This document shows positions 25,593 through 37,564 of a DNA stretch of 64,000 nucleotides, in pieces; position 1 is the first letter of the stretch, and each line of letters starts with the position of its first letter. The DNA comes from Nageia nagi (taxonomy: Eukaryota; Pinophyta), in NCBI GenBank assembly GCA_050084985.1, contig JBITNC010000001.1:40548001-40612000 (forward strand), read 5' to 3'. Position numbers and translations under genes: made by a program. The notes beneath the pieces were generated by a model, which was not told the DNA's origin, made no database searches, and saw only the letters and a list, made by a program, of their open reading frames with translations.

Positions 25593-25979
25593 CTATCTTA
25601 TGGAAGGAAATTGTCTCAGTGGAAAGAACCTCATGCCATGATTATTTCTGCAGAGTCTGGCAATGTGTCCATACTCATGACAGTTGTAACACTCAACTGG
25701 ATACTCCATTAGTGGGCTGAATGCATTCCTAGTAACAAAGGTTCTTGGAGCGATATTATACTTACATTCAAAAATTTTGTGTCCATACGCATTGCATTTG
25801 AAATAGTATCCATTGAAAGGATGGATGTAGCTATTATATTGCTGAGTACTTCTTGGTCCTGCACAGGGTCTTCTTCTAGAATGCACTTAAGTGAAGCCAT
25901 CATCCTCCAGTCCTGAGCTATCTTCCTTCTTTTTGGTTTCTTTTATGTTTTCCCTTTTTATGTCATTGGAAGATTGTCC
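25593..25979 (-). pseudogene. Copia nucleocapsid zinc knuckles
   Basis: Minus strand, between gag and protease. Two knuckles lie in the frame 25886-25593: KCNAYGHKIFEC, in which the first Cys of the CCHC is replaced (YYFKC), and CYNCHEYGHIARLC, which is complete. A further knuckle sits upstream in gag (CFNYGGIGHFISKC, second Cys replaced by Tyr). Three successive knuckles suggest a multi-finger nucleocapsid, of which only the last could still bind zinc. Confidence 0.8.
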
Positions 25980-27406
25980 TTATTCATATCCCAGACTAGA
26001 TTTATCAGAAAACATTCTTTGACTATTAATGATTTCGCTGAGTTTAGTCGACCTTCCTTCTAGATATTCAAAAGAGCTAATTTTCTTGGTGACTTCCTCT
26101 AGTTGCATACGTAGCCCAGTTATTTCTTCTTCAAGCTTACTACAATTTGTAACTTTCACAAGAAGCTGTTCCTCCAAACTCTCATTTATCCTCTTAGATT
26201 CTTCCACTTCTATTTTTAAGTTTTCTATAATATTACTTGCATCATCAAACCTTTTTGAGAGTTTCTTATTTTTCTTTATTTCTTTATTTAGTTCATTCAA
26301 TGCTGTTATTAGTTCTTCTTCAAGATCAATCTCAATCTCACAGTCATTTTCTTCATCTATCTCTTCCTTTTTATGTTCTTGGTCATTTTGATTATCTTCA
26401 TTCAGTTTCTCTTCAAATGCCATAAATAATGCTCCATTGTATTCTTTTTCTGATTCATTACTATAATCATCATCAGTGGAGCCTTCATTTCTAGATATGA
26501 AGCTCTGTCTATTTAACCTTCTATTTCGAGCATGAGATTTCATTTTGTGGTTCTTCTCAAAATATGATTCTTGATCATCTTTATCAATTTTTCTATATGG
26601 ACATTTTGAAATGAAATGACCAATACCACCATAGTTAAAACATTTAAATGGCAGCTTGCCTTTATATTTACCTTTTCCCCTTTTTAGCTTTCTAACAAAA
26701 TTTGCTTCTGCTTCATCAGATTGTTCCTCATTGTCAGAATATATTTTGGCTTTGGTACTGTTATTGGGTTTAAATGTTGCTTCATTTTCTGAATGTTTTG
26801 CTTTTCTGATCCTCATTTCATAAGCAGTCAACGATCCATGCATTTCATCCATGCTGAAAGTTTTCAAATTTTTTGCTTCTTCAATAGCAGACACCTTTGA
26901 ATCAAAGTGAGATGTGAGAGATCGTAGTACCTTTTTCACGATGACATGATCTTCAATTTCTTCTCCAAGACCTCTGATTGCATTAGTAATTTCATTTACT
27001 CTCAACATGTATGCTTCGATGGTTTCATCTTCATTCATCTTTAGAACTTCGAATTGAGCTCTATGAGTTTGGAGTTTTGCTTCCTTAACTTTATCATCTC
27101 CTTCATGAATGCTCTTTAACTTATTCCATATTTCTTTTGCAGATTTGTACACCATAACTTTCACTAGTTCATTGTCCACAAGACAACACATTAGGGCATT
27201 TCTTGCTTTTGCATCACATTCAAATGCCTTTCTTTCTGCTTCATCTGATGGACCTATAGGGGGAGGAGTGTAACCCTTTTAATAGCATCCCAAGTACCAA
27301 AACCCAATGCACTGAGATAAGTCTTCATTCGAATTTTCTAGAAAGCATAATTGGTTCCATCAAAGAGAGGTGCCTTGTTAGATGAAAAACCTTCTCCACT
27401 TTCCAT
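25980..27406 (-). pseudogene. Copia gag (capsid and coiled coil)
   Basis: Minus strand; the start is taken at 27406 because MESGEGFSSNKAPLFDG there is the usual copia gag opening and it lies 50 bases after the primer-binding site. An early stop (AF stop KIR, near 27345) and a frameshift near 27270 separate the first 45 codons from the long 403-codon frame 27191-25980. That frame has the UBN2/gag capsid region (KEIWNKLKSIHEGDDKVKEA and EDHVIVKKVLRSL), a zinc knuckle near residue 185, and a Glu/Lys-rich, heptad-like C-terminal half (about residues 270-395) likely to form a coiled coil. It is the longest open frame in the element. Confidence 0.9.
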
Positions 27407-27456
27407 AGTGCCACTACCAGGATCTCCTTAGCTGTTATAGCCTAAGTAGGAACGTG

Positions 27457-27468
27457 TCTTTGATACCA
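27457..27468 (-). other. Copia primer-binding site
   Basis: TGGTATCAAAGA on the minus strand, two bases after the 5' LTR. It matches the initiator-methionine type TGGTATCAGAGC at ten of twelve bases. Confidence 0.85.
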
Positions 27469-27470
27469 AT

Positions 27471-29536
27471 TGTTGGACTTCGAGTGAAACTGAGAGGGGG
27501 TGTGAATTAGTGTATATAAAAATAATCAATTTAAGCTTCATAAATAAAGATAGATTAAAAGCCAGAGAAAATTGAGCAAGCACACCAAGTACATCACACA
27601 ACACCAGATATAACGAGGTTCACCAGATTAGCTACATCCCCAAACATGACTGCTTGGACTCCAATCCAAATCCAATCATTAAAGAAAGCTTACAGATTCA
27701 CAACACCAACTGTGAAGGGTAGCACCAACTACCACTTTAAATATAGCAGCACCTACTTCTTGGAGCACCAACTCCAACTATCAAGCACCCACTTGATACA
27801 ACATTCAAAAAGGAGGAAGGAATACAGTTCTAGAAGACCCTCAATGGTCTAGCTCTAATGCTCATTGTTTGATCTCTGCACACAGCTCCAAAGTAACATA
27901 GTTAAACAATCACTATCCTCTCTTCATATTCATTTGCTCACTTCACATACTCTAGATACTCCCCTCTTCTATGCTCTTACTTCAACTCACCACATCTCTG
28001 CTTGCTAGTTTTCCCTAAATCTACTATCCACTCTTCACATCCATTCCTACAAACCGTTACACATCAAGAAAATCGTTACACATCAAGAAAACCCCTCATA
28101 AAACTATTCCTATCATCACATGTTATCAAAAACAAATTGAAAAGGAATCTTTATTTGTAACTGCTCCTGCACTAAGAGAGTTCACTATCTGAGATTGCAA
28201 CTGCTGTAACTGATGAATGCTCCTCTTGCTCAAACAAAGTTGTTCAGACAAATGTAGCTCTTTCTCCACTAATTTCAAAGATTTGATAGTATCTAATTTT
28301 TAGTTCTAGAGTCTCTTTCTATAGCCTAAAGATTGACTAGCTTACCAGATGTTTATTGTATTCACCATGATGTCATCATCTCCAGACTCCAGAAGAGAGT
28401 TCCAAGGTATCTGCGTGGCCTACTAGCTTATCGGATGTTTATTATATTCACCATGATGTCATCATCTCTGGACTCTGGAAGAGAGTTCCAAGGTATCTGC
28501 GTGGCCTACTAGCTTACCAGATGTTTATTGTATTCACCATGATGTCATCATCTCCAGACTATAGAAGAGAGTTCTAAGGTATCTACATGGCCTTCCGAAC
28601 TTTTCAACACCAACTGCTAACATCATCTTCTTTAGACTCCAGAAGTAGAGTAAAATGCTTCTCATAATGTCCACACCATGATGTCATCATCTCTGGACTC
28701 TGAAAGAGAGTTCCAAGGTATCTGCGTGGCCTTCCAGAATTTTCAACACATATTGCTAACGTCATCTTCTCGCTTTCGGAATGCTCTACTCACTTTCTTT
28801 GGAACCTAGTTTTTTCACAATTGAGCTTTTATCATTTCATTCTAGAATGCTTAATCTACTAACTCCGGCCTTTTTAATCACCCCTTGCTGACCTCATCCT
28901 CTTTGGAACCCGGTTTCATTTAAAAATGTGAACGTTGTTCTCCCTATGATGTCATCTTCATGCTTCTAGAATGCTTTACTCACTTTCTACGGAACCTAGT
29001 TTTTTACAACTAAGCTTTTATCATTTCATTCTGGAATGCTTAATCTACTGACTTTGACCTTTTTAATCACCCCTTACTGACCTCATCATCTTTGGAACCC
29101 AGTTTCATTCAAAAATGTGAACATCATTCTTCCCGTGATGTCATCTCTTTCGGAATGCTTTATTTACTAACCCCAGTTTTTCAATTCTCCTTGCTAACCT
29201 CATCACCTCTGGAACTCATCCTCTTTGAAACCTGATTTCATTCAAAAATGTGAGCATCGTTCTTCCCATGATGTCATCTCTTTTGGAATGCTTTATTTAG
29301 TAAACCCAGCTTTTCAATTCTCCTTGCTGACCTCATCACCTCCAGAACTCATCCTCTCTGAAACCTGATTTCATTCAAAAATGTGAACATCGTTCTTCCC
29401 ATGATGTCATCTCTTTCGAAACGCTTTATTTACTAACCCCAGCTTTTCAATTCTCCTTGCTGACCTCATCACCTCCAAAACCCGATCTTTACCAAAACCA
29501 TGTGTTGACAACAATGACAAACACACATGCTCAACA
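27471..29536 (-). repeat. Copia 5' LTR
   Basis: 2066 bp, reads TGTTGAGCATG to TCCAACA on the minus strand. It aligns with 20088-22152 throughout, including both internal tandem families. Confidence 0.93.
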
Positions 29537-31039
29537 GCGTTCACACCTTGGCTTTCATGCAAACTATGAAATAAGTTTTTAGGCACCTCAATTTCCATAA
29601 TTAATTTGTGGTGGTCTCTTATAATTTGCATTAAAGGTCTTCCTTTGGCTAAAATTTAGTGGATTCAAGATTTAAGGTTTCATAAAAAGGGAATCAACTC
29701 CTTTCTAATTTTTTTTATCCTCACAACAAGAGTTGGTTCTCCTAGAAAATTTTCAAAAGATGTTATAGTTTGAAGGTGTATGATAAAACCACTTATGATG
29801 TTGTGATTTACTATACTCTCTTCATTATTTGTTCTTGGCTTGAAAAGCATTTTCAAAAACCTTGACGGTCTTATTGGTCTTAACTCAATAATGTTAATTT
29901 TTTGGAAGTATAAGCCTCATCTTGGATATACTTGGTTTTCCCCCAATGTTCCCATGGTTGATACTCTAAACTTGCAATGGGATTTGGTCTCTTCTCATTT
30001 GTAATGATTTCATAGGTTCAATGTGGTCTGGGCTAAGTATTTAGAACCTAATAAGAGTTTTTTTTCTTGGAGTTTACTTCATTAGGGAGTTCCTATTGAC
30101 CATTATCAAGTGTATTTGGGTGTGGTTAACCCAAATTTGCCTTTTTTTAGAATTAAAATATTTTTTTCATCTTTTTTGGTCTTTTCCTAAAGCTAATGAA
30201 GCTTGGGATTGGGTTCTCTCTTTTTTCAATCATTTCCTTACTTATCATATTATTTGATTTCATGCTATCCTAAGAGATCTTGTTATGTTTTCATAACCTC
30301 TTGGTAAAGTTTGGTATATTTTTTAGATTAGTATTCTCTATAATCTATGGAAAATAAAAAACAATATTATATTTGGTAGACAAGAGGATTCAACTTATTT
30401 ATCTCTTGCTGATAAGTAGTTTGTATTTTTTTACCCCTAGTTGTAGATTATGGTTCAAGTTAAAAAAGTGAACATGGAAGTCCAACACTTATAGAATCTA
30501 CTTGGCCATTGGGGGAATTATCCTTGTAGTATCAATTTTGTTTCATTAGAGGTTTCTCTTTGACTGTTAGAGTGGTATCAAAGTCAAGGAGGCCATGGTT
30601 TTTGCTCCCCCTGCAACCATAATCTTTACCATCACTCATATAATACACATAGCTTGGCTCCTTCATTGCAACATCATTATTCTTAGCCCCTATAAAATCC
30701 TTATTATATGCAAGAAGTTGTTATAGTTGATAGGATGTATAACCTCCATACAAATAGTGGATAGAATTTTCAACCCTCACTAGCTTCAAGGGAATGAGAA
30801 GTGTGTCTGCATTGAATAATGTTAAATGCTTGTTGACTTGTTGGTTGGAATTTGAGATATGTGATGGTGGTAATGGTTTATCTTGGTAGCTATAATTTTT
30901 TTTATTCATCATAATTTTTTGTAATGATGATTATTTTGTATATTTGATGGTATGTTATACAGGGTGTCAAAATCCCACCCACCCTTTTTGTATAAAGAAG
31001 GTTTCTTTATATAATAGAAAGTTTTTTTCATTAAAAAAA
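29537..31039 (+). pseudogene. L1-type LINE ORF2 C-terminus and 3' end
   Basis: Continuation of the LINE interrupted at 20087. Frames are broken, but segments such as FEFFHF-like aromatic tracts and, near the end, NLWKIKNNIIFGRQ (about 30340-30385) match the usual C-terminal zf-RVT-type end of plant LINE ORF2. The frame stops at about 30420. A 3' untranslated region follows and ends in a short A-run at 31032-31039. The untranslated part is the segment shared with 1-623. Confidence 0.75.
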
Positions 31040-34000
31040 TGGATTTTTTAAATAGGATCTTAAAATATATTTTTAGAATGGATCTTGAGGGTTCAAACTT
31101 TCAATGAATCATAAAAATGCAATATTATATATTCACATTTCTTTTGTTGCAATATTTGGGTTATTTTGGTGCAAAAATAACATTGTAATGCTTATAAAAC
31201 ACCTCACAATCCACCATCACTCCCATTAACATTTCTTAGTTCTATGTTTTCTCATCTTTCTCACATTCTAGAAGTAGGTGTGCCTAATGAAATTATAGCA
31301 TATTATTACCATTGTATTGCTTGCAAAATATACCTTAACCTACCATATCTCTTAATAGTGCCATTCAACTCTGTATTTTCTCATTATTTACCCATTTATG
31401 GTATAATTAGGCATAGTTAAATTAAAGAATACCTTTGGAATGATACATCAATATCCATCCTACTCATGCAACAACCAACTCAAGAAAAATAATAGTGAAT
31501 ATATCTAATTGAATTTATTCTCAAAATTTATTTCATGATTGATCTTATTCTCTTTCCTATTGTTCTCAACCTTGCCTAGGTATGCATTTCCTTCTTTTCA
31601 TCAAAATTTTTCACATCAAATTATGCCTACAATATGCATCTCTTATCAAACAATTCCCCAACCCTATGTATTATTCCATATTTTATGTTTATATTAATGA
31701 GGGAATTCATAATTGCATCATTTTATGAAAACTTATTATTTCTCTTGAATGAATGTCCATTGCTTCTTCTATTATATCTCCCATGGTGGCACATGCTAGA
31801 AGAATGATGGCCAAATTGTAATTTTGGGGTTTATGACTCATAATTGCATGTTTGTGAAAATGTTTCAGGCCTTTTAAAAAAATACATTTTATGTATATCA
31901 TTTCATAATTACAATCCATGAAACTATATTTTTGCTATATCTCTTGTGACAATACATATAGATAGACTAGGGCTTGGAAGACTACATGTATCATTGGTAG
32001 GCCCTTCTTTGATGGATGTGTCATTTCCATCTTCTAGAGCTCCCATGGTGGAACATGCTATAATAATGTTGTAAAATTACATGCATTTTAAATTCAAATA
32101 ATTACTCCAAATAAATTATCACAATGAGAGCACTTTCAGCATTAGCTCCTTGGGAGGAGGGCCTTGATAGAAAAATAACCCTTGAGGTCCTCATATAATA
32201 GATATGTTTCTAAATTGAACTTTTATTTTAGTAGAATAAACAACCAATTGTGTAGGATTAATAACCTCAATACTCACATATTTCAAAGAACATGAATATG
32301 ATCCTTTCACATAAACACACAATCTTATCTAATCCTACTCATAGTCCTAATCATACAATACAACAAACATCATTTAGAAAATATATTTAATATAAGTGGT
32401 ACTAATACCACTTAAAAAAAGAAAAAATTATATATATTTAATTCATTTTAAATTTAATTTGATCAAATATGCAACAAATGCCAACCAAAGAACCAAACTA
32501 GCCTTTAAAGAGACTAGACTACAATTCCTCTAAAGCTATTCTTGGTAATACATTCCAATAAAAATGTTTATCACTTAATAATATCTTATAAAATAATACC
32601 ATGCATTGGGGGCATAATGTTTCTAACATAGTGTTATGAACCTAACCAAATTTCTTTTTTTTTAGGGTAATTTATTTGACCAAGATATGTATGCAACATG
32701 ATTTTTATCAATACAGAATCAAACCATATAGTAGATAATATTGTTATTTATATCTACTTTTAAACTATTAACAAAAAATATTGACCAAGAACAAACAAAT
32801 TAAGCTTATGCCAAGGTGGATTGGAATCTATGCAATAGTCCAATCCTTACAGTTGTTCCACAAGTGGATGACTAATTTCTTTAAGCTTGGGTGTAGTCAT
32901 GGTTCCCTATTTCCTACATTGACTTATATTGATTCCCTTTGAATTTCCAAGGAAAGATAAAACTTTTATCAAACATTCTCCCTCATATTCAAAATATCCC
33001 CAAATTTGGAAAATATAATCTACACATTTCTAATGTACCAAGTTCATTGAATGAGTAATATTGTAAGCATAAATGAACCCAAAAATAAATAGTATTTGCT
33101 TCCATGATTACATTTTCATCATAAAATAATAAGTTGCATTACGAAGATCACATATTGTTGGAAAAAATAACTATCTTCCTTTTTAGGCAAATTTGTTTGG
33201 AAATTTTGGACATATGCTCAAATCCCATGTACTATTTGACAAAATGCTTAAATATTTTGTACACAATGCTCAAATATTTTTTTATTCCAAATTTTGTCAT
33301 ACAATTTATGCATCATTCTAATTAGAGTTTTTATTATGGATAATTACTTGTATTTAACCCTATTTCTAGTATCATTTTCATTTATTGTTATTGAATGAAG
33401 GTCCACTTTATGTTAAATTTGAAAACACATAATTTTTTATTTATTTTAAAATTTACTTTAGAGTGGCTTCTTTAATCTTTGATTGGAGCTGCACATAGTT
33501 ATGCGATTGCAACAAATGTATTTTATGTATTCTTAATCCTAACTACCTCTATATGTAATGTTTATCATGTGTTACATAGTCAAATGCAAAAATAGGTATT
33601 TCTCCAAATATGTTTGCATACGATACTATAATTGGGTGGTTCATTGTATTTTTTTAAAAAAAAATTACTATTAAAATGATTAAGTATTTTAGTTTTGTAC
33701 TCTATTATGGATAATAAATCTATACACAAAAAATTCCTCTGCTAATTTCTTTATGTTTATTATTTCTTTGTTTTTGGAAACAAAATTTTTTCTTTGAATG
33801 AGTGGCACCTTGAGAGTGTTTTTCTTATGTATCTTTTTTAATTTGTATTTACTTAAAATTTTTCTTATCAAGATATAATTACTAATAAGAAGATTTCTAA
33901 ATTTGATTTATGGTTTATTTTTACAAATTAATATCAATATTTAGCTAACAAATTTCTTAGGTAATACCATTGAAATAGTTAAGTGAAAGTCTCTATTGCT

Positions 34001-34342
34001 TCACCTTATATCTAAATCAGATTAATTTAAATAAGGTCCAATTTTGTAGTCACAACTAAAAACTCCTCTTGTAATGATAGCATTTCTTATCATAAGTTAT
34101 GTCATATACTATATAATACTCATTTTAAGCGATTTTCAATTTCCTATATAAGGTTATTTTCTAAAGTATCCTTTCTTAGTGAATTTCAAACTTTTATACT
34201 CTATAACACATAACATTATAAACCATAAAATATCCAATTTGTTATGTTATATATTTTTCTTTGTGTAAGTTCTCTCTTTTATGTTCATATGTTTTGAGTG
34301 AAACATATATCAGTTGATATCAAAGCCTATAAATATTGTAGA
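30421..34342 (+). repeat. Long direct duplication, copy 2
   Basis: Aligns with 1-3970 in direct orientation. The left limit here is not a boundary, because LINE coding sequence runs smoothly into it; the match to copy 1 simply starts at the window edge. The right limit is at about 34342, in TATAAATATTGTAGACC here against TATAAATACTATAAACTC in copy 1. No intact gene lies within. Confidence 0.85.
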
Positions 34343-34411
34343 CCCAAAATAATGCATATAATTATTTATGGGGGTTGATTAATGCACTATTGGTCTACTT
34401 ATTTCTTATTG

Positions 34412-34445
<34 letters not shown>

Positions 34446-34956
34446 GGAAATAACAAAAATATACTTGTGTTTAATTGGATTACATGTTCATTCTATTAGA
34501 AGCAATATAAACAAAAGACGCACATACATTTTGTACACCTTAAATAATGCAATCATATAATTAATTAGGGGAATTAATAGATGCACTATTTGGTCTATTT
34601 GTTTGTTAACATAAAGTAGGAATATGAAAACAAATTATTAAGCATACAGGTTCATTTTGTTAACTTGCATATTGAATTTTAGAGGTAAGCCAAATAAGTA
34701 AGAAGTAGGAACTGGCCACACACATAGTGACCAAAGTGACAAGTTGGTCAAAATGGATTCCTTAGTGAGGAGGAAAATATGGACATGACTTCGACACACA
34801 CCTAATTTCCTGAAGAGTGAAGAAGTCTATAAAGGGATGTAATGCCCCTTTGGTCAGCATATTTCTCCATGTTGATCATAGGCCATCTAATAAATGTTGA
34901 TTTATTCACTTGGAATGCATCAATTCCTATTAAAAATTATCAACATTTCCAAATGT
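34343..34956. other. Non-coding flank with a local duplication
   Basis: Contains an (AT)n tract (about 34420-34445) and two related segments (about 34350-34410 and 34540-34605) that share AATAATGCA, ATATAATTA and ATGCACTATTGGTCTA-like phrases about 190 bases apart. No gene seen. Confidence 0.6.
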
Positions 34957-34961
34957 GAAAT

Positions 34962-35281
34962 TGTTAGGTCCCTATACATTATTATTGTTAGTTCAGCTAT
35001 GGTTATTATTATTTCCTTACATTATTATTGTTATGTCAACTAGTGTCCTTTCATTGTAGTGGCACCCCTTGGACTCCTATATATACTAAGGAGGTATTAT
35101 CATTTGAGATGTCTATTGTTATGTAATTGATGTGATGTAAAGGAGGTTGCCCCCTCGAAGTGGCTTATTACAAAGGAGGTTGCCCCCTTGAAGTGTCTTG
35201 TTAAATATTTTATCTTTTATTCAATGTGTTGAGATCTTTCTCTCATTATTTTATGCTATTTTGGGAACTTTGTTCATAACA
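34962..35281 (+). repeat. Left LTR of the 2.6 kb gag-only element
   Basis: 320 bp. It carries a 33 bp direct duplication (35139-35171 and 35172-35204, both containing AAAGGAGGTTGCCCCCT) that the right LTR has only once, which accounts for the length difference. A TATATATA stretch at about 35080 could serve as promoter. Confidence 0.93.
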
Positions 35282-35283
35282 TT

Positions 35284-35295
35284 TGGTACCAGAGC
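35284..35295 (+). other. Primer-binding site
   Basis: TGGTACCAGAGC two bases after the left LTR, one base away from the initiator-methionine type site. Confidence 0.85.
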
Positions 35296-36317
35296 AGACG
35301 ATTCTAGGGTTTCATAGCTCAAAACTAGTCATCGTGGAATTTTTACTACCAATTTGTTTTCACAAGGATTTAGATTCTAAATTTTCTTTAGTTTTTATAC
35401 GACATACCTAAGAAGTTACAGTTCAAATTTCAGCTCCTAATTCAATTATTTTTTAAGTTACACTCAGGGGAATTTAAGGTTTGTGACTAGTCTCAAAAGT
35501 AGGTCTGAAACAGGTGTTCTAGCTAAAAAGGGTATATATGAAGTTTTACAATTCCAAACTAGGTGAGACCTATTTTATTGGTTAGGTTATAGATTTAAAT
35601 TTATTTATTACAATTTTCAAGGTCTGAGAATAAACAAGTGACACAAGGCACTTCGTACAAGTTCACTCTTCTAAAAAATCCAAAAATCAGCACATTTTGG
35701 GAAAGTTGCAGCCATTTCCTCTTGGACTATCAGAATTTGACAAAATCTATGGCATTGAAAATAATACATCTAAGGCTACCATAGGTAGAAATTGCAGACT
35801 CTAAAGGGCCAAAATTTCAAATTTGCATCAGTTGGAAGGTCAGATAATAGAATAGTGTCCAAATCATGGTTTAAAAAGGTACAATTTATTTATTTATTTT
35901 TTAATTTTGCATATATTTTGATTGGAAGGTATATTTGGGTTGATTCAAAATATATTTGGAAGAGAAGAAAGAGGAGATTATTATAGGTATAGACATGTTT
36001 TGGCATCTTTAAACATAGGATCTATCGTTACTTTGCTAGCACTGCATCTTGGGGAATTATGGTCTCCTACAACGTACTTGCAGTATATCGCTTAGGCCAC
36101 TATTGGATTCTCTCACATACCTTTGAGTATATAGAGAGGCCATCATGCTCATGCATGTACATGGTATATAGAGAGGTCCTTTAGGATTCCCTCACATACC
36201 ACAAGTATATTAGCAAGGGCCCTTTTCAAATGGTTGTGCATTAGACAACACTATCACATATTTGAGCTCCCACGTACCTAGTGTATATAGGGAGACCCCC
36301 TAGAATACTTAGTCAAA

Positions 36318-37217
36318 ATGCCACCGAAAAAAATTGCTACATCAACTAGACCTCTAGAGGGTTCATCCATGACTATAGCAAAAAGTGAAGACATATTCTT
36401 TCAAATATCCCAAGTGGAAGAATTGGTTAATGAATGTGTAAAAAAGGGTGATATGGAGGAATTAAAAAGGGATTTGATAAAAGAGTTGATGACTAAAATG
36501 GATCAAAATATGGAAAATATTTTTCAACTCATACAAAACCTAAAGGGAAAGATTCCTAAAGATGTTGATATGGCCTAGGGTTATCAGGAAAATAATGATA
36601 TTGTTCAAGGAGATAAACCCTTCCTTAATAAGCCTAATTCAGGAGGATATGCTTCTACTAATGGAAGTAATCAAGCATGGTTCTCAAGTGGAATCCAAAT
36701 CCCCAAGATCGACATGAGGAAGTTTGATGGAAGGGACCCCATCACTTGGATATTTCAAATGGAGCACTTTTTTGATCTATACCAAGTACCAACATCACAA
36801 AAAGTAACTATTGCATCCTTATATCTAGAGCCTGAGTAGGTTGTATGGTACCAATGGCTTTGTGAACGTAAAAAGGGTTCTATTATATCTTGGTCCATTT
36901 TTATAGAAGAATTGATAGCCTACCATGAGGATGTTAAGAATAATTCCTTCTTTACTCAATTGACAAATCTAAGGCAAGAAGGTTCAATGATGGAGCACAT
37001 TCAACAATTTCAAAAGTTAAGTCTTAGAGTGAATGATATACCAGATGATAGATTATTGGATCTCTTTATGGGAACCTTAAAGGATAAAATTCAACATGAG
37101 GTGCATCTATTTGAACCAACATCCTTAGAGATGGCTTTTAGGATGGCAAGGAAGGTTGAAAGTAAAAATATGGCAATGGTTGAATATTCCACATGGGAAG
37201 ATGAGAAATTTCTATAG
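36318..37217 (+). pseudogene. Gypsy-type gag with two amber stops
   Basis: A single frame of 300 codons from ATG at 36318, interrupted only by TAG at 36576-36578 and TAG at 36837-36839; no frameshift was needed. The first 86 codons are a charged helical segment (MPPKKIATSTRP start). The capsid domain follows: PKIDMRKFDGRDPITWIFQM and FFDLYQVP, then LYLEPE, stop, VVWYQWL, SWSIFIEEL, FTQLTNLRQEGSMMEHIQQF and a closing LFMGTLKDKIQHEV. These are Retrotrans_gag landmarks of the chromovirus-like kind. The frame ends about 55 bases before the right LTR, with no zinc knuckle. Otherwise open frame plus perfect target duplication suggest that capsid was made until fairly recently. Confidence 0.88.
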
Positions 37218-37272
37218 AAGCATCTAGAACTACTAAAATGTTGAGGACAACATTTTTTGAAGGAGAGGGGCA

Positions 37273-37559
37273 TGTTAGGTCCCTATACATTATTATTGTT
37301 AGGTCAGCTATGGTTATTGTTATTTCCTTACATTATTATTGTTATGTCAGCTAGTTTCCTTTCATTGTAGTGGCACCCCTTGGACTCCTATATATACTAA
37401 GGAGGTATTATCATTTGAGATGTATATTATTGTGTAATTGATGTGATGTAAAAGAGGTTGCCCCCTCGAAGTGGCTTGTTAAAGATTTTATCTCTTATTC
37501 AATGTGTTGAGCTCTTTCTCTCATGATTTTATGCTATTTTGGGAAATTTGTTCATAACA
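37273..37559 (+). repeat. Right LTR of the 2.6 kb gag-only element
   Basis: 287 bp, very similar to 34962-35281 apart from the 33 bp duplication present there. A few substitutions separate the two. Confidence 0.93.
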
Positions 37560-37564
37560 GAAAT

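Larger units (their letters stand above)
20088..29536 (-). mobile_element. Ty1/copia retrotransposon nested in the LINE
   Basis: A 9449 bp minus-strand element with 2065 and 2066 bp LTRs. The 5-mers GCCTT (20083-20087) and GCGTT (29537-29541) are a one-mismatch target-site duplication, and LINE ORF2 sequence resumes directly after it. Primer-binding site TGGTATCAAAGA (27457-27468, minus) is of the initiator-methionine type; the polypurine tract AAAGGGGGAGAT (22153-22164, minus) abuts the 3' LTR. Coding order is gag, protease, integrase, RT, RNase H, which defines copia. Many stops and several frameshifts make it non-autonomous now. By eye the two LTRs differ at about 4% over their first 320 bases, mostly transitions. 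Confidence 0.95.
34962..37559 (+). mobile_element. Gag-only LTR element (TR-GAG type), 2.6 kb
   Basis: Complete element bounded by a perfect 5-base target duplication GAAAT (34957-34961 and 37560-37564). LTRs of 320 and 287 bp start TGTTAGG and end CATAACA. The primer-binding site TGGTACCAGAGC (35284-35295) is one base off the initiator-methionine type. A polypurine tract AGGAGAGGGG (37261-37270) precedes the right LTR by two bases. The only coding region is a gypsy-type gag at 36318-37217; no protease, RT or integrase fits in the remaining space. Terminal-repeat elements that carry only gag are known in plants and rely on pol from related elements. Confidence 0.93.

Noticed and set aside
26029-26391. 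120-codon plus-strand frame rich in Ser and Leu
   Set aside because: It is the antisense of the Glu/Lys-rich coiled-coil part of copia gag.
1-34342. A giant LTR retrotransposon with 4 kb LTRs at 1-3970 and 30421-34342
   Set aside because: LINE ORF2 runs without a break into the second copy at 30421, there is a LINE A-tail inside both copies, and no PBS or polypurine tract flanks them.
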